Shown: in pieces, positions 17,817-27,213 of the stretch
How the letters are laid out: the number at the start of each line of letters is the position of its first letter
Position numbering within the stretch: position 1 is the first letter of the stretch
Origin: Chara braunii
Taxonomy: Eukaryota; Streptophyta; Charophyceae; Charales; Characeae
DNA length: 28,253 nucleotides
NCBI GenBank assembly: GCA_003427395.1
Contig: BFEA01000039.1
Location: 1,835,921-1,864,173, forward strand
Direction of reading: 5' to 3'
The notes under the pieces: model-generated
The model's database searches: none
What the model was told of the DNA's origin: nothing
What the model saw: only the letters and a program-made list of their open reading frames with translations
Made by a program: the position numbers and the translations under genes

Positions 17817-17960
17817 AGGGCCTGGGATCAAGTCCTGGCAAATCCAAAACAAGGAAAAAAAATGTCAAACAAAGGGCCAGGGATCGAATCCCGGCTGAAC
17901 CAAAATGCAGAAAAACAAACAGACAGCAAGGCCAGGGATCGATTCCTGGCAGGAACGCAA
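17817..17960 (+). repeat. Three tandem ~55-bp units with a tRNA T-arm-like motif
   Basis: GGGATCAAGTCCTGGC (from 17824), GGGATCGAATCCCGGC (from 17880) and GGGATCGATTCCTGGC (from 17935) recur 55-56 bp apart, each followed by an A-rich stretch. The motif resembles a pol III B box (GGTTCGANTCC) and can form a short T-arm-like stem. No A box or full tRNA fold accompanies the units. Confidence 0.6.
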
Positions 17961-17969
17961 TCAAAACAA

Positions 17970-18594
17970 ACACACCAAACTAGGAGGTTAGTCTACATCC
18001 TGCTACATGTGCAAATTCATTCTGGAGCATGCTGACTCTTTCAAGAGTGCGGAGTGGTGATGGGAAACAAGTGGATTCATGAGGCTTGTCCGTTATGTTC
18101 TTGTGAGGTTTGTGAAAAGTATGGGTTTTGCTCTTAGAGTCTGAGAAAGTGCTTATTGCTTGCGATGGTCACTCAGTCTCGGGTTTGGAGTCTTTGGACA
18201 GAATTGACTGAGCTAGAAGAGTTTTTGAAGTTGACTTTAAAAATAATGTTGTAGCATTGTTCTGCAAAAACAAAATTGCATCTGCTTATGGGATGCAGGG
18301 TTCATAGATGCCGCAAGTTACTTTTGGTTTGCGATCTTGGTTTCAAAAAACTGCAGCCAGAAATTGCATCGACTTGTATCCTACTTTTCAGAATGGACAA
18401 GAGTTGTACAAGTTGGGAAAAGTATGTAATGTTTTTTTTTGGCAGTTGCCAGTTAGTAAATACTAAATTAGTTAAAATTACTGTAAAGAGTCTAATGAGT
18501 CGGTAATGACAGAATTATGTAAAAGAAAAGAGGAGGAAAAAGAATTATGCTATCACCCTATCAGATAGTTGATGGACTTGAGAATGATGCTTGA
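17970..18594. other. No gene recognised
   Basis: AT-rich sequence with only short open frames on both strands. Probably intron of the acyl-ACP synthetase gene or intergenic. I found no exon matching the expected N-terminal part of that enzyme here. Confidence 0.3.
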
Positions 18595-18745
18595 GGATGC
18601 TCTATGAACTTGTTACTGTGGCATGAACAGCTGGCAGAGTCGATCCTTGATTTTGGTGAAGGAATTCGAGTCTTTGGCATGAACAAAGGGGAGACAATCT
18701 CTCTTTTCTCAGAGAATTCCCACAGATGGCTTATTGCTGATCAAG
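18595..18745 (+). CDS. Acyl-ACP/acyl-CoA synthetase (AAS/AAE15-16 type), exon a
   Basis: The reading HEQLAESILDFGEGIRVFG, then ISLFSENSHRWLIADQG, matches the conserved N-terminal region of AMP-forming fatty acid activating enzymes, most like cyanobacterial AAS and plant plastid AAE15/AAE16. These enzymes convert fatty acid plus ATP to acyl-AMP and pass the acyl group to ACP or CoA in plastids, recycling free fatty acids. The exon ends CAA G at 18745 before GTCAGA (phase 1) and joins exon b as D-Q-G-A-M. Its 5' border is uncertain: the frame is closed by TGA at 18592-18594, and AG at 18629-18630 is an alternative acceptor. Earlier exons (transit peptide and first about 100 residues) were not found. 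The P-loop and catalytic motifs would come from exons beyond the window. Confidence 0.82.
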
Positions 18746-18944
18746 GTCAGACTTTTCCACACCCCTCTTTTTCCTTCTTGTCGTGAGATAATTCCTTATC
18801 CTCTTTTTTCCTTCTTATCTTCTTGTTTTATGTTTTGTTTGGATTCCTAAAGGCACTCCTCAGCGAAAGTCTACCAACAAGCGAAAGTCTACCAACAAAG
18901 ATGCTATGGCCCTCCTGATGTCAGTCTCTCAAGTCCTTTTTTTT

Positions 18945-19112
18945 CCTAAAAGGGGGACAACCGTGTGATACCATCTTTGGCTGACGGGCCCTAGATAAAT
19001 TCAGATTTATTTTAACTCATCTGATTGCGCTGGAGTTCTAACTCAGGTCTGCATTTGAACAGTTTGTGGGTGTACCAACTGAGCTAGGCCAGGTGGTCTC
19101 TAACTTGTTTTC
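18945..19112 (-). mobile_element. tRNA-derived SINE in intron a-b
   Basis: The minus strand has a perfect pol III A box TAGCTCAGTTGG (complement of 19075-19086), preceded by GGCC and followed by TACACCC as in tRNAs. A degenerate B box lies near 19032-19044. An A-rich tail is seen near 18947-18955 (plus T8). Flanks share TCTCT(C/A)A, a possible target duplication. It is not an intact tRNA gene: no acceptor or anticodon stem is found. Confidence 0.65.
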
Positions 19113-19651
19113 AACTTTTCACCTATTTTAGACTCCGCTTCCTTCTCCCCACCCTCCCCCTTCCCCTAACCCCTACCACAAAACCACATGATGAAGGCTC
19201 AACCGCGCTTTAGGCGTAGCATCAAAGGTTGTGCCTCCTATTCTTTCGGCACGAAGGGGTAAAGAGGGAACATGGAGGTGGGAAGAGGAGGGATGGGATG
19301 GAGGGGGAGGAGGAGATCTATGGTGGAGAAGTGCTTAACGAAAGGTCCTGCCCTGTATAACAAGCACACAAAAAAAAAGAATTATGCTCCTATAGAATGC
19401 TGCGGAATTCTTTTTTTTTCTTTGTGCGGGCTTTATTCGATTGATCTCAATATCTCAAACTGTCTTTGTGCATAAAAGACAAATATGATTGGATATTTTT
19501 CATAAATTTGAATTCTAAGATTGGCATGCTAAGAAATTTGCTGGAGGAGTTATGAAAAGACAATGTTTGAATGAAAAATAAGAGCGAAATGGAGAAAACT
19601 GTTAGGAAAAAACTAATAAACTTTAAATATGGATTTTTGGAATGTTTGTAG
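19113..19651 (+). other. Rest of intron a-b, no gene recognised
   Basis: C-rich then A/T-rich sequence with G-rich tract near 19265-19320. No exon-like segment or known repeat is recognised. Confidence 0.4.
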
Positions 19652-19739
19652 GGGCAATGGTTGCAGGAGTGATTGATGCTGTGCGTGGAGCGAAGGCCCC
19701 TCCACAAGAGCTCGCCCATATTTTTTGCCATTCTGACAG
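19652..19739 (+). CDS. Acyl-ACP/acyl-CoA synthetase, exon b
   Basis: Flanked by TTTGTAG acceptor and AG|GTAGGT donor. Read in phase from exon a it gives GAMVAGVIDAVRGAKAPP, then QELAHIFCHSD, the next conserved block of the AAS/AAE family (GAVNVVRG-like, then EEL-HI--HS). It ends phase 2 (AG), and joins exon c as S. Intron a-b is 906 bp and contains a tRNA-derived SINE. The perfect phase agreement on both sides makes chance unlikely. Confidence 0.82.
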
Positions 19740-21078
19740 GTAGGTAGGCAATGATATACCTGCCCCTCTTAATTCGATCCAATAGCCGACCAAGATTGTA
19801 ATGTCGAACGCTTTTGAAATGAACTCATAAATACGATAACTTTTAAATTTCAATGTTTGTAGGGATACTTTACTACGAGCCAAAATGAACTCTGGAGCCA
19901 GGGAGAGTGATGACCTCTCCCTTTTTTCGAATCATGTTGTGAGTTTTTTTTTGGATGGTTGAACCTATGCCATTAAAAGGAATTATGAAGTTGGGTAATG
20001 GCCCCAGTTTCTCAATTTGTTCTCAGTATTTTCATAAGGGAGACTGGGCACATTTGTTGCTCCCCACAAATAGATTGGACCATGCTTTTTTGTGAAAAAA
20101 GGCCACTTTTATTGACTCCCATTGGTTCTATGTTGTACGAGTATATGAATTTTGGAGTTGGGTATGAAAATAACCTCGCTGCGTTTCAAGTCACAAACTC
20201 TGAAAGTTAGATGGCACCCCAAAATATGTTTCAGAGTGTGATATTCAATGCTTGTTGCCATGTACATTGTTTAATACTCAATACATATTGCAATGTGAAA
20301 CATACAGTGTGATATCCAATATTTGTTACTTTGTGCTCAGTTTGATAGTCAATACATGCTTCTTGGTGTAATATTCTATACTTGTTGTTGTGTACATAAT
20401 TGAATGCTCAACACATATTGTAGTGTGCATTGTACATACTGTGATAAAGCATACATAATGTGATATTCCATACTCATTACTATGTACATAGTTTGATACT
20501 GAATACTTAATGCCATGTACATAGTTTGATACACAATATATATTATAGTGTGATATTCAATACTTGTATGCTTGTACATAGTTTGATGCTCACTACATGC
20601 TCACAATGTGATATTCATTTGATAGACATTACTATGTACATAGTTTGATACTTAATACATGCAAGTATTGAATATCACATTGTGAAGCATGCATTGAGTA
20701 TCAAACTATACAAAGTAACAAGTATTGAATACCACAATATGTTTAAGAATCAACTTATGTACATAGGAACAAGTACTGAATATCATATAGCAACAAGTAT
20801 TGAATATCACACTATGTAGTATGTATGCTTTATCAAACTATGTACACTTCACAATGCAATATATATTAAGTAGCAAACTATGCATAATAACATATAGTAT
20901 TAAGTAACAAGTACTAAATATTACACTATGTATGCTTCACACTACAATATGTATTCATTATCAAACTATGTATACAATAACAACTATTGAATATTATGTA
21001 TGTTTCACACTGCAATATGTATTGAGTACATAGTATTAAGTATTGGGTGTCAAACTATGTAGGTAGTAACTATGTATG

Positions 21079-21135
21079 CTTCACACTGCAATATGTATTG
21101 TTTGGTACTCAATACATATTGCAGTATGAAGCATA
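21079..21135. repeat. Hairpin at an orientation switch in the array
   Basis: CTTCACACTGCAATATGTATTG is followed after a short spacer by its near-perfect reverse complement (CAATACATATTGCAG then TATGAAG). It marks the reverse-to-forward flip of the array. Confidence 0.75.
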
Positions 21136-21603
21136 CATAGTTCGATACTGAATACATATTGTCGTGCGAAGAATGGGTAGTGTGATATTTAGTAGTTGTT
21201 GCTATGTACATAGTTTGATATTGAGTACTTAATACTATGTATATAGTTTGATACTCGATACATATTGCATATAATTGCAATATGAAGCATATATAGTTCG
21301 ATACTCAATATTTAATACTATGTATATAGTTTGATACTCAATACATATTGGAGTGTGAAGCATACCTATTGTGATAAAGCATACATAGTGTGATCTTCAG
21401 TACTTGTTACTATGTAGACAATTTGATACTCAATATTATTTTTATAGTTTGATACTTAATACATATCGCAGTGTGAAGCATACATAGTGTGATATTTAGT
21501 TTGATACTTGATGTTTTATATTAGATACATAGTTTTATAGTCAATATCTGCTCCACACTGCAAAGCGTACATATTACATACTGCATGCATAACGGGTCCA
21601 TCC

Positions 21604-21768
21604 TTTTTTTTTTTTTTTTTAACAGGAAATGTTTGGCTCCTTCTATTATGGGGAACATCAACCCGGATACTATTCCACCGACAAGCAAAATAATTCAATA
21701 CAACTTGTACCCATGCTTCCCCACGTTACGGCCAAAAGGAACCCTGGCAGCATTGGTGGAAGCCTAGA
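21604..21768 (-). mobile_element. Retroposon family R, copy A
   Basis: A T17 tract (poly(A) on the minus strand) is followed by AACAGG, then GGCTCCTTCTATTATGGGGA, ACTATTCCACCG, GGAACCCTGGCAGCATTG and a TGGTGGA end. This matches copy C at 28001-28253 segment by segment and copy B more loosely. It could be a long SINE or the 3' end of a LINE; no reverse transcriptase is visible. Confidence 0.65.
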
Positions 21769-21798
21769 TATATTTAATACATATTAACGGACATTTCA

Positions 21799-21976
21799 TT
21801 AAAACTGACATTTTTTTATGAAATCATGAAATTGAATTCATTAAGAATTGACTAGATTTTTTGTGTAAAATTGTGACTTCCTCTTTGTATAGAGTGAGGG
21901 TAGACATCACACAAAAAATCTAATTAATTTTCATTAAATTCAGTTCCGTGATTTTACAAAAAAATGTCAGTTTTAA
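21799..21976. mobile_element. Foldback / MITE-like element
   Basis: Inverted arms of about 68 bp (21799-21866 and 21909-21976) start TTAAAACTGACATTTTTTT and end AGATTTTTTGTGT, about 80% matching, with a 42-base loop. No coding capacity. TA occurs at both outer ends, compatible with a Tc1/mariner-like origin, but this is not proven. Confidence 0.75.
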
Positions 21977-22072
21977 GTTTTAACAACATGTATGTTTATT
22001 GCAGTGTGAACCTTACATAGTGTGACATTCAATACTTATTATGTACATAGTTTGATATTCAATGCATGCAAG

Positions 22073-22470
22073 TATTGAATTTACTATGATATTCAATACT
22101 TGTTACTATATACGTAGTCTAATACTCAATACATGCAAGTATTGAAGTTACTATGTACATAGTGTGATACTCAATACATGCAACTTGATGCAAGTATTGC
22201 ATGCAAGTATTGAATTTACTATGATATTCAATACTTGTTACTATATACGTAGTCTAATACTCAATACATGCAAGTATTGAAGTTACTATGTACATAGTGT
22301 GATACTCAATACATGCAACTTGATGCAAGTATTGCATGCAAGTATTGAATTTACTATGATATTCAATACTTGTTACTATATACGTAGTCTAATACTCAAT
22401 ACATGCAAGTATTGAAGTTACTATGTACATAGTGTGATACTCAATACATGCAACTTGATGCAAGTATTGA
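22073..22470 (+). repeat. 135-bp tandem triplication within the array
   Basis: TATTGAATTTACTATGATAT begins units at 22073, 22208 and 22343, exactly 135 bp apart and almost identical, so this amplification is much younger than the degenerate array around it. Confidence 0.9.
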
Positions 22471-22864
22471 AGTTACTATGTACATAGTATGATACTCGAT
22501 ATATGCAAGTATTGAATATTAGATTGTGAAGCATGTATTGAGTATCGAACTATGTGCAAAGTCACAAGTATTGAATGTCACACTATGTATGCTTTACACT
22601 GCAATATTGTTGAGTATCAAACTATGTAGATACTAGATAGTATTGAGGATTGAGTATCAAACTGTGTACTTTTATGCTTCACACTACAATATGTATTGAG
22701 TACCTAACTATGTATTTAGTATTACGTATTAAATATCAAACTATGTACATAGTAACAAGTACTGAATATCAAACTATGCATGCTTCACACTACAAAATGT
22801 ATCGAGTATCAAACTATGTAGGCTTCAAATTAGGATCTGTCATGCGTGCTGGTTAGTGACCCTC

Positions 22865-23075
22865 CTATTCTTTTTGAAACGGGGTAGTCCCTCACATTTT
22901 TGCATCGGACGATGTCAGGATTCGAACTCATGATCATTGACGTGTGTTTACTGTACCATTCAATCTTTTTCTAACCCTGACATTATTGTGTCCAACTCCA
23001 TCAGGATTTGAACTCTTGGTCTTTTGATTGGCAATTACATGTGTGAACCATTCACCCACACGAGCTGAGTCACAT
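22865..23075 (-). mobile_element. Two tandem tRNA-like SINE fragments
   Basis: On the minus strand B boxes GAGTTCGAATCC (complement of 22918-22929) and GAGTTCAAATCC (complement of 23004-23015) occur. The latter is preceded by an A-box-like CAGCTCGTGTGGG (near 23065). The left one is followed by CCCCGTTTCAAAAAG. Similar order and B box occur in the plus-strand copy at 25600-25700, suggesting one SINE family. Confidence 0.55.
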
Positions 23076-23280
23076 CACTCAATTTGTGTTTTTTAGGGTG
23101 TAAAGTTCTGTAAACCTTTCTTTCTTAACCTTCTTGCTCTTCATCTTTACCAGTTCAAACTTACTTCAAACCTAGTTCAAACGTCACTTAAATTTGTGTC
23201 AGTAGAAGCTAAACATTTTTTTGTCTCTTCAACATTATTCTCTCTTCTCGTCCTCTGTTGTCATCCTCTCTCTTTTCCAG

Positions 23281-23498
23281 TTCAGCCATGGTTCTTGAAA
23301 ATGAGGAGCTTCTAGAAAAACTGTTACCACATCTAGAGAGCAAGGGTTCCCCAAACGTCAAATTTGCGGTGGTACTGAAAGGTGACGACGTTCGGGAGGA
23401 AATCAGAGCCAAAACACCATTCCCAATTCATACCTATGCCGAAATTATTGCAGCTGGTCATGCAAGCAGGCAAGCATTGGCTGTTACAAACAGAGCAG
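23281..23498 (+). CDS. Acyl-ACP/acyl-CoA synthetase, exon c
   Basis: Preceded by a strong pyrimidine tract and CTTTTCCAG, followed by CAG|GTGGGT. Read in phase it continues the family alignment: SSAMVLENEELLEKLLPHLE (compare the S-A-VV-N region of the family), KFAVVLKGD, and TPFPIHTYAEIIAAGHASRQ, which corresponds to the YAEII region before the ATP-binding loop. An in-frame ATG at 23288 is internal, not a start. The exon ends in phase 1 (GCA G). No following exon with the YTSGTTG-type P-loop was found up to 28253, so intron 3 exceeds 4.7 kb or the gene is interrupted. Confidence 0.85.
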
Positions 23499-23627
23499 GT
23501 GGGTGATATCAGGCACTCTGCAGCTGAACTTCCACCTGTCCAAAAACAAAAGAAAAAGAAAAAAAAAGAACTTGCACCTATCCACTACGGTTATGTACGT
23601 GTGGACTGCATGAATTGAGCTGTCATT

Positions 23628-23760
23628 CCATTTTTTTGCTTTCTTTTTTCCAAAGAAACGGGTTCTTATGGGCCCAGCTCTAGAGTCTAGATTGATTCTG
23701 GGAAGCATTGGTCTGGTTCCTATTCCCTCAGCAAGTCAGAAAGATACATAATATAGTACA
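23628..23760 (-). mobile_element. Retroposon family R, copy B (diverged)
   Basis: T-rich start, then GGGTTCTTATGGGCCCAGCTC, GGTTCCTATTCC and GCAAGTCAGA match copies A and C in the same order. More diverged than those copies. The tandem duplication beginning 23879 contains the continuation seen in copies A and C (CACGTTACGGC, CCCTGACAGCATTG), so copy B probably extends into it. Confidence 0.5.
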
Positions 23761-23878
23761 TACATTCTACTTGTACTGTCACAAGTATTACATAAGTCCC
23801 AAGTCTCCAATTAAGTGGGGCTTGAAAAGAGTGGAAAAGGCTCGCAAGCTATTCATACTCACTGTTTAGCAGTGTTTA

Positions 23879-24394
23879 CGCTTCTCCACGTTACTGCTTG
23901 GGGAGCCCTGACAGCATTGAGTGCTTCATTCAGTAGGACCAGCTGTCAGTCTAGCCCATGCTTGACGCAACCCCCCTCCCCCTACAGAAAGAAACACCCA
24001 TAAAACACAGCCTAAAAAATCAGTCGGAGTTGTCCCTCTCAGTCCACAAATGCAGACTGCCTGAAATCTCAGTCTATCCTTGAACGATCTGAAAAGAAAG
24101 TATGAAAAATCCGCCAAAAACAACACCACGCTTCTCCACGTTACGGCTCTCCACGTTACGGCTCGGGGAGCCCTGACAGCATTGAGTGCTTCATTCAGTA
24201 GGACCAGCTGTCAGTCTAGCCCATCCTTGACGCAAACCCCCTCCCCGTACAGAAAGAAACACCCATAAAACACAGCCTCAAAAATCGGTCGGAGTTGTCC
24301 CTCTCAGTCCACAAATGCAGACTGCCTGAAATCTCAGTCTATCCTTGAACTATCTGAAAAGAAAGTATGAAAAATCCGCCAAAAACAACACCCC
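23879..24394. repeat. ~250-bp tandem duplication
   Basis: Unit 1 (23879-24128) and unit 2 (24129-24394) are nearly identical, both starting CGCTTCTCCACGTTAC. Unit 2 has an extra 16-bp CTCTCCACGTTACGG-type duplication at its start. The sequence belongs to family R (GGGAGCCCTGACAGCATTGA). Confidence 0.9.
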
Positions 24395-24950
24395 CTTTTA
24401 ACCACCTGTGTGCAGATGATGCCCCATAGCTGCTTCCTTTCTGATGGAGCTTTGACGTTTTTGGGCAACCCTTTCCAAGCTGGTACCGTCTGCTGTGGCG
24501 TTTGCTGTTCTTGTAGCTGGTCTGAGTGGTTTCTGCCGTTTCCCTTTTCCGGGTTTCAATTCCCTGGTCTTCTTCTTTTTTTTTTTTTTAATTAGTTTTC
24601 CCTTCCCTGCTTGTGGCCTCCTCCAGGTGAAGCTTCCCAACCTACTCCGCTTGGACTTGTCCAGGGCTGAGGGAGCTCCTTTGTTGCTGTGGTCCTGCCC
24701 CTTCACTGCTCACCATCTTAAATATTCTTCGTGTTCAGGCTTTCCTGTGTCTCTCTGCTGCTCTATCCGACTCCAGTTTCTGAACTTTAAACCACCAGTA
24801 CTAATTCCGCCATTAACGTGCTTGGAAGCGCTGGGATGAACGGAAAAGTCCGACATGAGTTTCTAGACTTTGCTCGGTGGCACGGAATACCGACGGTGAG
24901 AACAAAACAGATTGTGCGAGGATGCATGCATGCATGCAAGTATGCAGCAT
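24395..24950. other. Intron 3 sequence, no gene recognised
   Basis: Pyrimidine-rich sequence with a T tract around 24574-24587 and a short GCAT repeat at 24922-24938. No supported exon. Confidence 0.4.
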
Positions 24951-24956
24951 CTGTAA

Positions 24957-25247
24957 CTAACCGGTAGGCCCAGCCCGCGAGTTAGTTGCAGGTACTGGGC
25001 CTGCGTACTCTTCCGGAAGGGCCCGGGCGCAGGAAACTGGGACAGGGCGCAGCCTGGGGACGGCCTCTCCAGGGTCTCCAGCGAGCACAAAAGAGCGGAG
25101 GCCGCCCAGACTTGCACATTCGAGCATTGTGCCAATGCGGCAACGCTGCTGTAGCAGTAGCTGAGCGCGGTGCCCATGGGAAGCTGATGCGGTGGCACCA
25201 AGGAAGACGAGAGAGAGCACCAGCCGTAGCCAAGCTGTGTGCTCCAT
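24957..25247 (-). CDS. Possible small secreted-protein exon (96 aa), unrecognised
   Basis: ATG (minus) at 25247-25245, stop at 24957. Starts MEHTAWLRLVLSLVFLGA followed by TASASHG: a short polar start, a hydrophobic core and an Ala-X-Ala site, the layout of a signal peptide cleaved after about residue 22. The rest is Cys/Pro/Arg-containing with no known domain. A GTTAGT donor-like site lies just beyond (minus, near 24963), so it could be a first exon. The segment is clearly more GC-rich than its surroundings. It lies antisense within intron 3 of the synthetase gene. A chance frame in GC-rich DNA is equally possible. Confidence 0.25.
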   Translation of the reverse strand: MEHTAWLRLVLSLVFLGATASASHGHRAQLLLQQRCRIGTMLECASLGGLRSFVLAGDPGEAVPRLRPVPVSCARALPEEYAGPVPATNSRAGPTG

Positions 25248-25599
25248 TGCTGGAGGGTGGAAGTTGCGGAGGTCCTTGGTGGAAGAGGGGAGAAGGGCAG
25301 AGAAGGGAGGTGATGAGAACGAGGCTCGTACCTGGTTTTGACGAACACAGACTGTTTGATCAGAGTCTTCAAGCGGCATTGGACGTGTGACATGTGGACA
25401 GATCGCTGACATGTAGATCGGCTAGACATATAGGAGATGGGAAGTAGATTAGGCATTCAGGATGCCGATAGGAGGTGTACATTGCTGTTGCTTCGCTTTG
25501 GTTGCTGCTTTCATTTTGGCTCAATTGTGTCTGGTCTTCTGTGAGATGTGACAATCTGGTTTATCATCGCTCTCATTGCTTACTTGCTTGCAAAAGAAT

Positions 25600-25702
25600 G
25601 TACCTGCCTGTGGCTGTATGGTACACACCTAACTATTGACCAAACAGGTCAAGAGTTCAAATCCTAGACAATGAAATACTCCCCTTTTAAAAAAAAAAAA
25701 GT
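25600..25702 (+). mobile_element. tRNA-like SINE fragment with poly(A) end
   Basis: A degenerate A box TGGCTGTATGGT near 25611-25622, B box GAGTTCAAATCC at 25653-25664, then CTCCCCTTTT and an A12 tail. The same B box and CCCC(G)TTT-A-rich end are seen in the minus-strand copies at 22865-23075. Confidence 0.55.
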
Positions 25703-25956
25703 AAAAAAAAATTGGAATAACGAAGGAATGCAAAGGTGCAGAATGCTGCAGTTTGGACTGCACTGCTGCAGCATAACAAACGTACCTCTCCCCTCCACAT
25801 GTCGTTTTCCGAGCAAAAGGTTCAGCCTGCATCCTCCCTACGCTAGCTTGTCTACCTCTGCCAAGATAGATAAGTAAATAATAAGTATTGCAACTCTTAT
25901 CTTAGAAGTGCCTGCAAGATTGGGGCTGTATCTCTGAAGGTGAATGATAGGCACAG

Positions 25957-26163
25957 ACATCCAAGGATGCATTCCTGCTGTGCATATATTGGGCTGGCTT
26001 CCTGTGCATTACCAGAGTGCCAAGTTATCGACCCATTTTTCCGCTCCCCGTGAGCCCAGTGCGGTTATAACTTACAAGACACTTAAATCCCAGCAGGGGT
26101 TCTGACTGTCAAAATTGCTTCCAAGTTCCAAGTCTAGGTATCTTATAAAGGGCAGGGGAAAGG
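25957..26163 (+). repeat. 207-bp direct repeat, copy 1
   Basis: ACATCCAAGGATGCATTCCT to GGGCAGGGGAAAGG, repeated at 27435-27641 with about ten substitutions. Its left part overlaps the left inverted arm. Confidence 0.9.
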
Positions 26164-27130
26164 TAAAAGGGCCTTTACGAACTAGACCCCAATGAACGCC
26201 CCAACAGCGAGGGGTCCTGTCGGCCAGAACTTAAATTCACGAGCAGCAACCCAAAAGACAAGTTCCCTGAGGCATATGTCGCATCCAGAATGAGATGAAA
26301 AGTCGTTTTGAAAAGTCACAAACAGGTCCTGAACGAACAGGTATTGGACACAGTCTTCAAGACTGAGTTAAGGTCATGTCTCCTCGATGAAAAGTCATGT
26401 CTGTTCGGCAATGAGTCAAAGACCGCAGTCCCAGTCCAGTCATAATCCCACGAGTCAGTCCTGATTCAGACCAGGAGTCCAAAAGACAGGCCGGATGGCC
26501 CAAAGCAGCAGCAGACCATGGGAAAAGATACTGGGACACACACTTTGCAGCAAAAGGTACGGGGCAGGAGTCCCAGGCACACTTGAGGCTGAACGCAGGC
26601 CACGCCAGACCAGTCCAGCACTATAAAGGACTGGCCAGCCTCCCATTTGGCAGATGCTCACTTCGCATGAGAGTGTGGAAGTGCCGTGGCACTTGTGCGC
26701 TAGATGTGCGTGGGCTGCGCTAGGCTGTGAGCAGCGCTACATGAGAGGAAGAGAAGAAGGGCGCTGGCTGGAAGGAAGGCAGCCATAGCTGCACCAGTGC
26801 TAGTTAGTATATTAGTAGGGATAGCTAGTAGAAGACACCAGTGTGTGGTATTTGGAGTAGATCCTTGTGTGATAGGGAGCGTACATGCATGATGAGTGGG
26901 AGTAGACCAGGACAGTAGACATAGAGGGAGAGAGAGAAGAAAGCTGACGAGAGAGGCTAAGGTGTGAGCTATGGTGACACTTACCTGTTGAGCGCTGTTG
27001 TTGACGTTTGGCAGCTGGCGCTGATGAGCGCCAGGCCTGGAACTCATGTTGATTGAAGAAGACTTGTAACTCTGTTCGGCGCTGAATATTTTGGACTCAC
27101 GAAGTCCCCTCTTTAATCTGGGTTTGATAA
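26164..27130. other. Interior of composite, no gene recognised
   Basis: Mixed-composition sequence. A minus-strand open frame of about 146 codons crosses into the rRNA fragment and is therefore probably accidental. GA-rich tract near 26920-26945. Confidence 0.3.
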
Positions 27131-27148
27131 TTTCGCCCATTGTCCAAG

Positions 27149-27213
<65 letters not shown>

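Larger units (their letters stand above)
20220..22830. repeat. AT-rich intronic repeat array with alternating orientation (intron b-c)
   Basis: About 2.6 kb of degenerate copies of a roughly 70-bp unit built from TTTGATACTCAATACAT, ATTGCAGTGTGAAGCATACA, TAGTGTGATATTCAATACTT and TGTTACTATGTACATAG. Orientation flips several times: forward about 20230-20650, reverse 20660-21090, forward 21100-21590 and 22000-22490, reverse 22490-22830. It is interrupted by a retroposon fragment (21604-21768) and a foldback element (21799-21976). Units contain small palindromes such as CTATGTACATAG. No coding potential. It lies wholly inside intron b-c of the synthetase gene. Confidence 0.85.

Noticed and set aside
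26700-26786. Short minus-strand frame starting MAAFLPASALLLFLSC
   Set aside because: Signal-peptide-like but only 28 codons, with no following exon or relatives evident; hydrophobic chance frames are common.
26700-27140. 146-codon minus-strand frame in the composite
   Set aside because: It begins inside the SSU rRNA fragment, so its start cannot be a genuine protein start.
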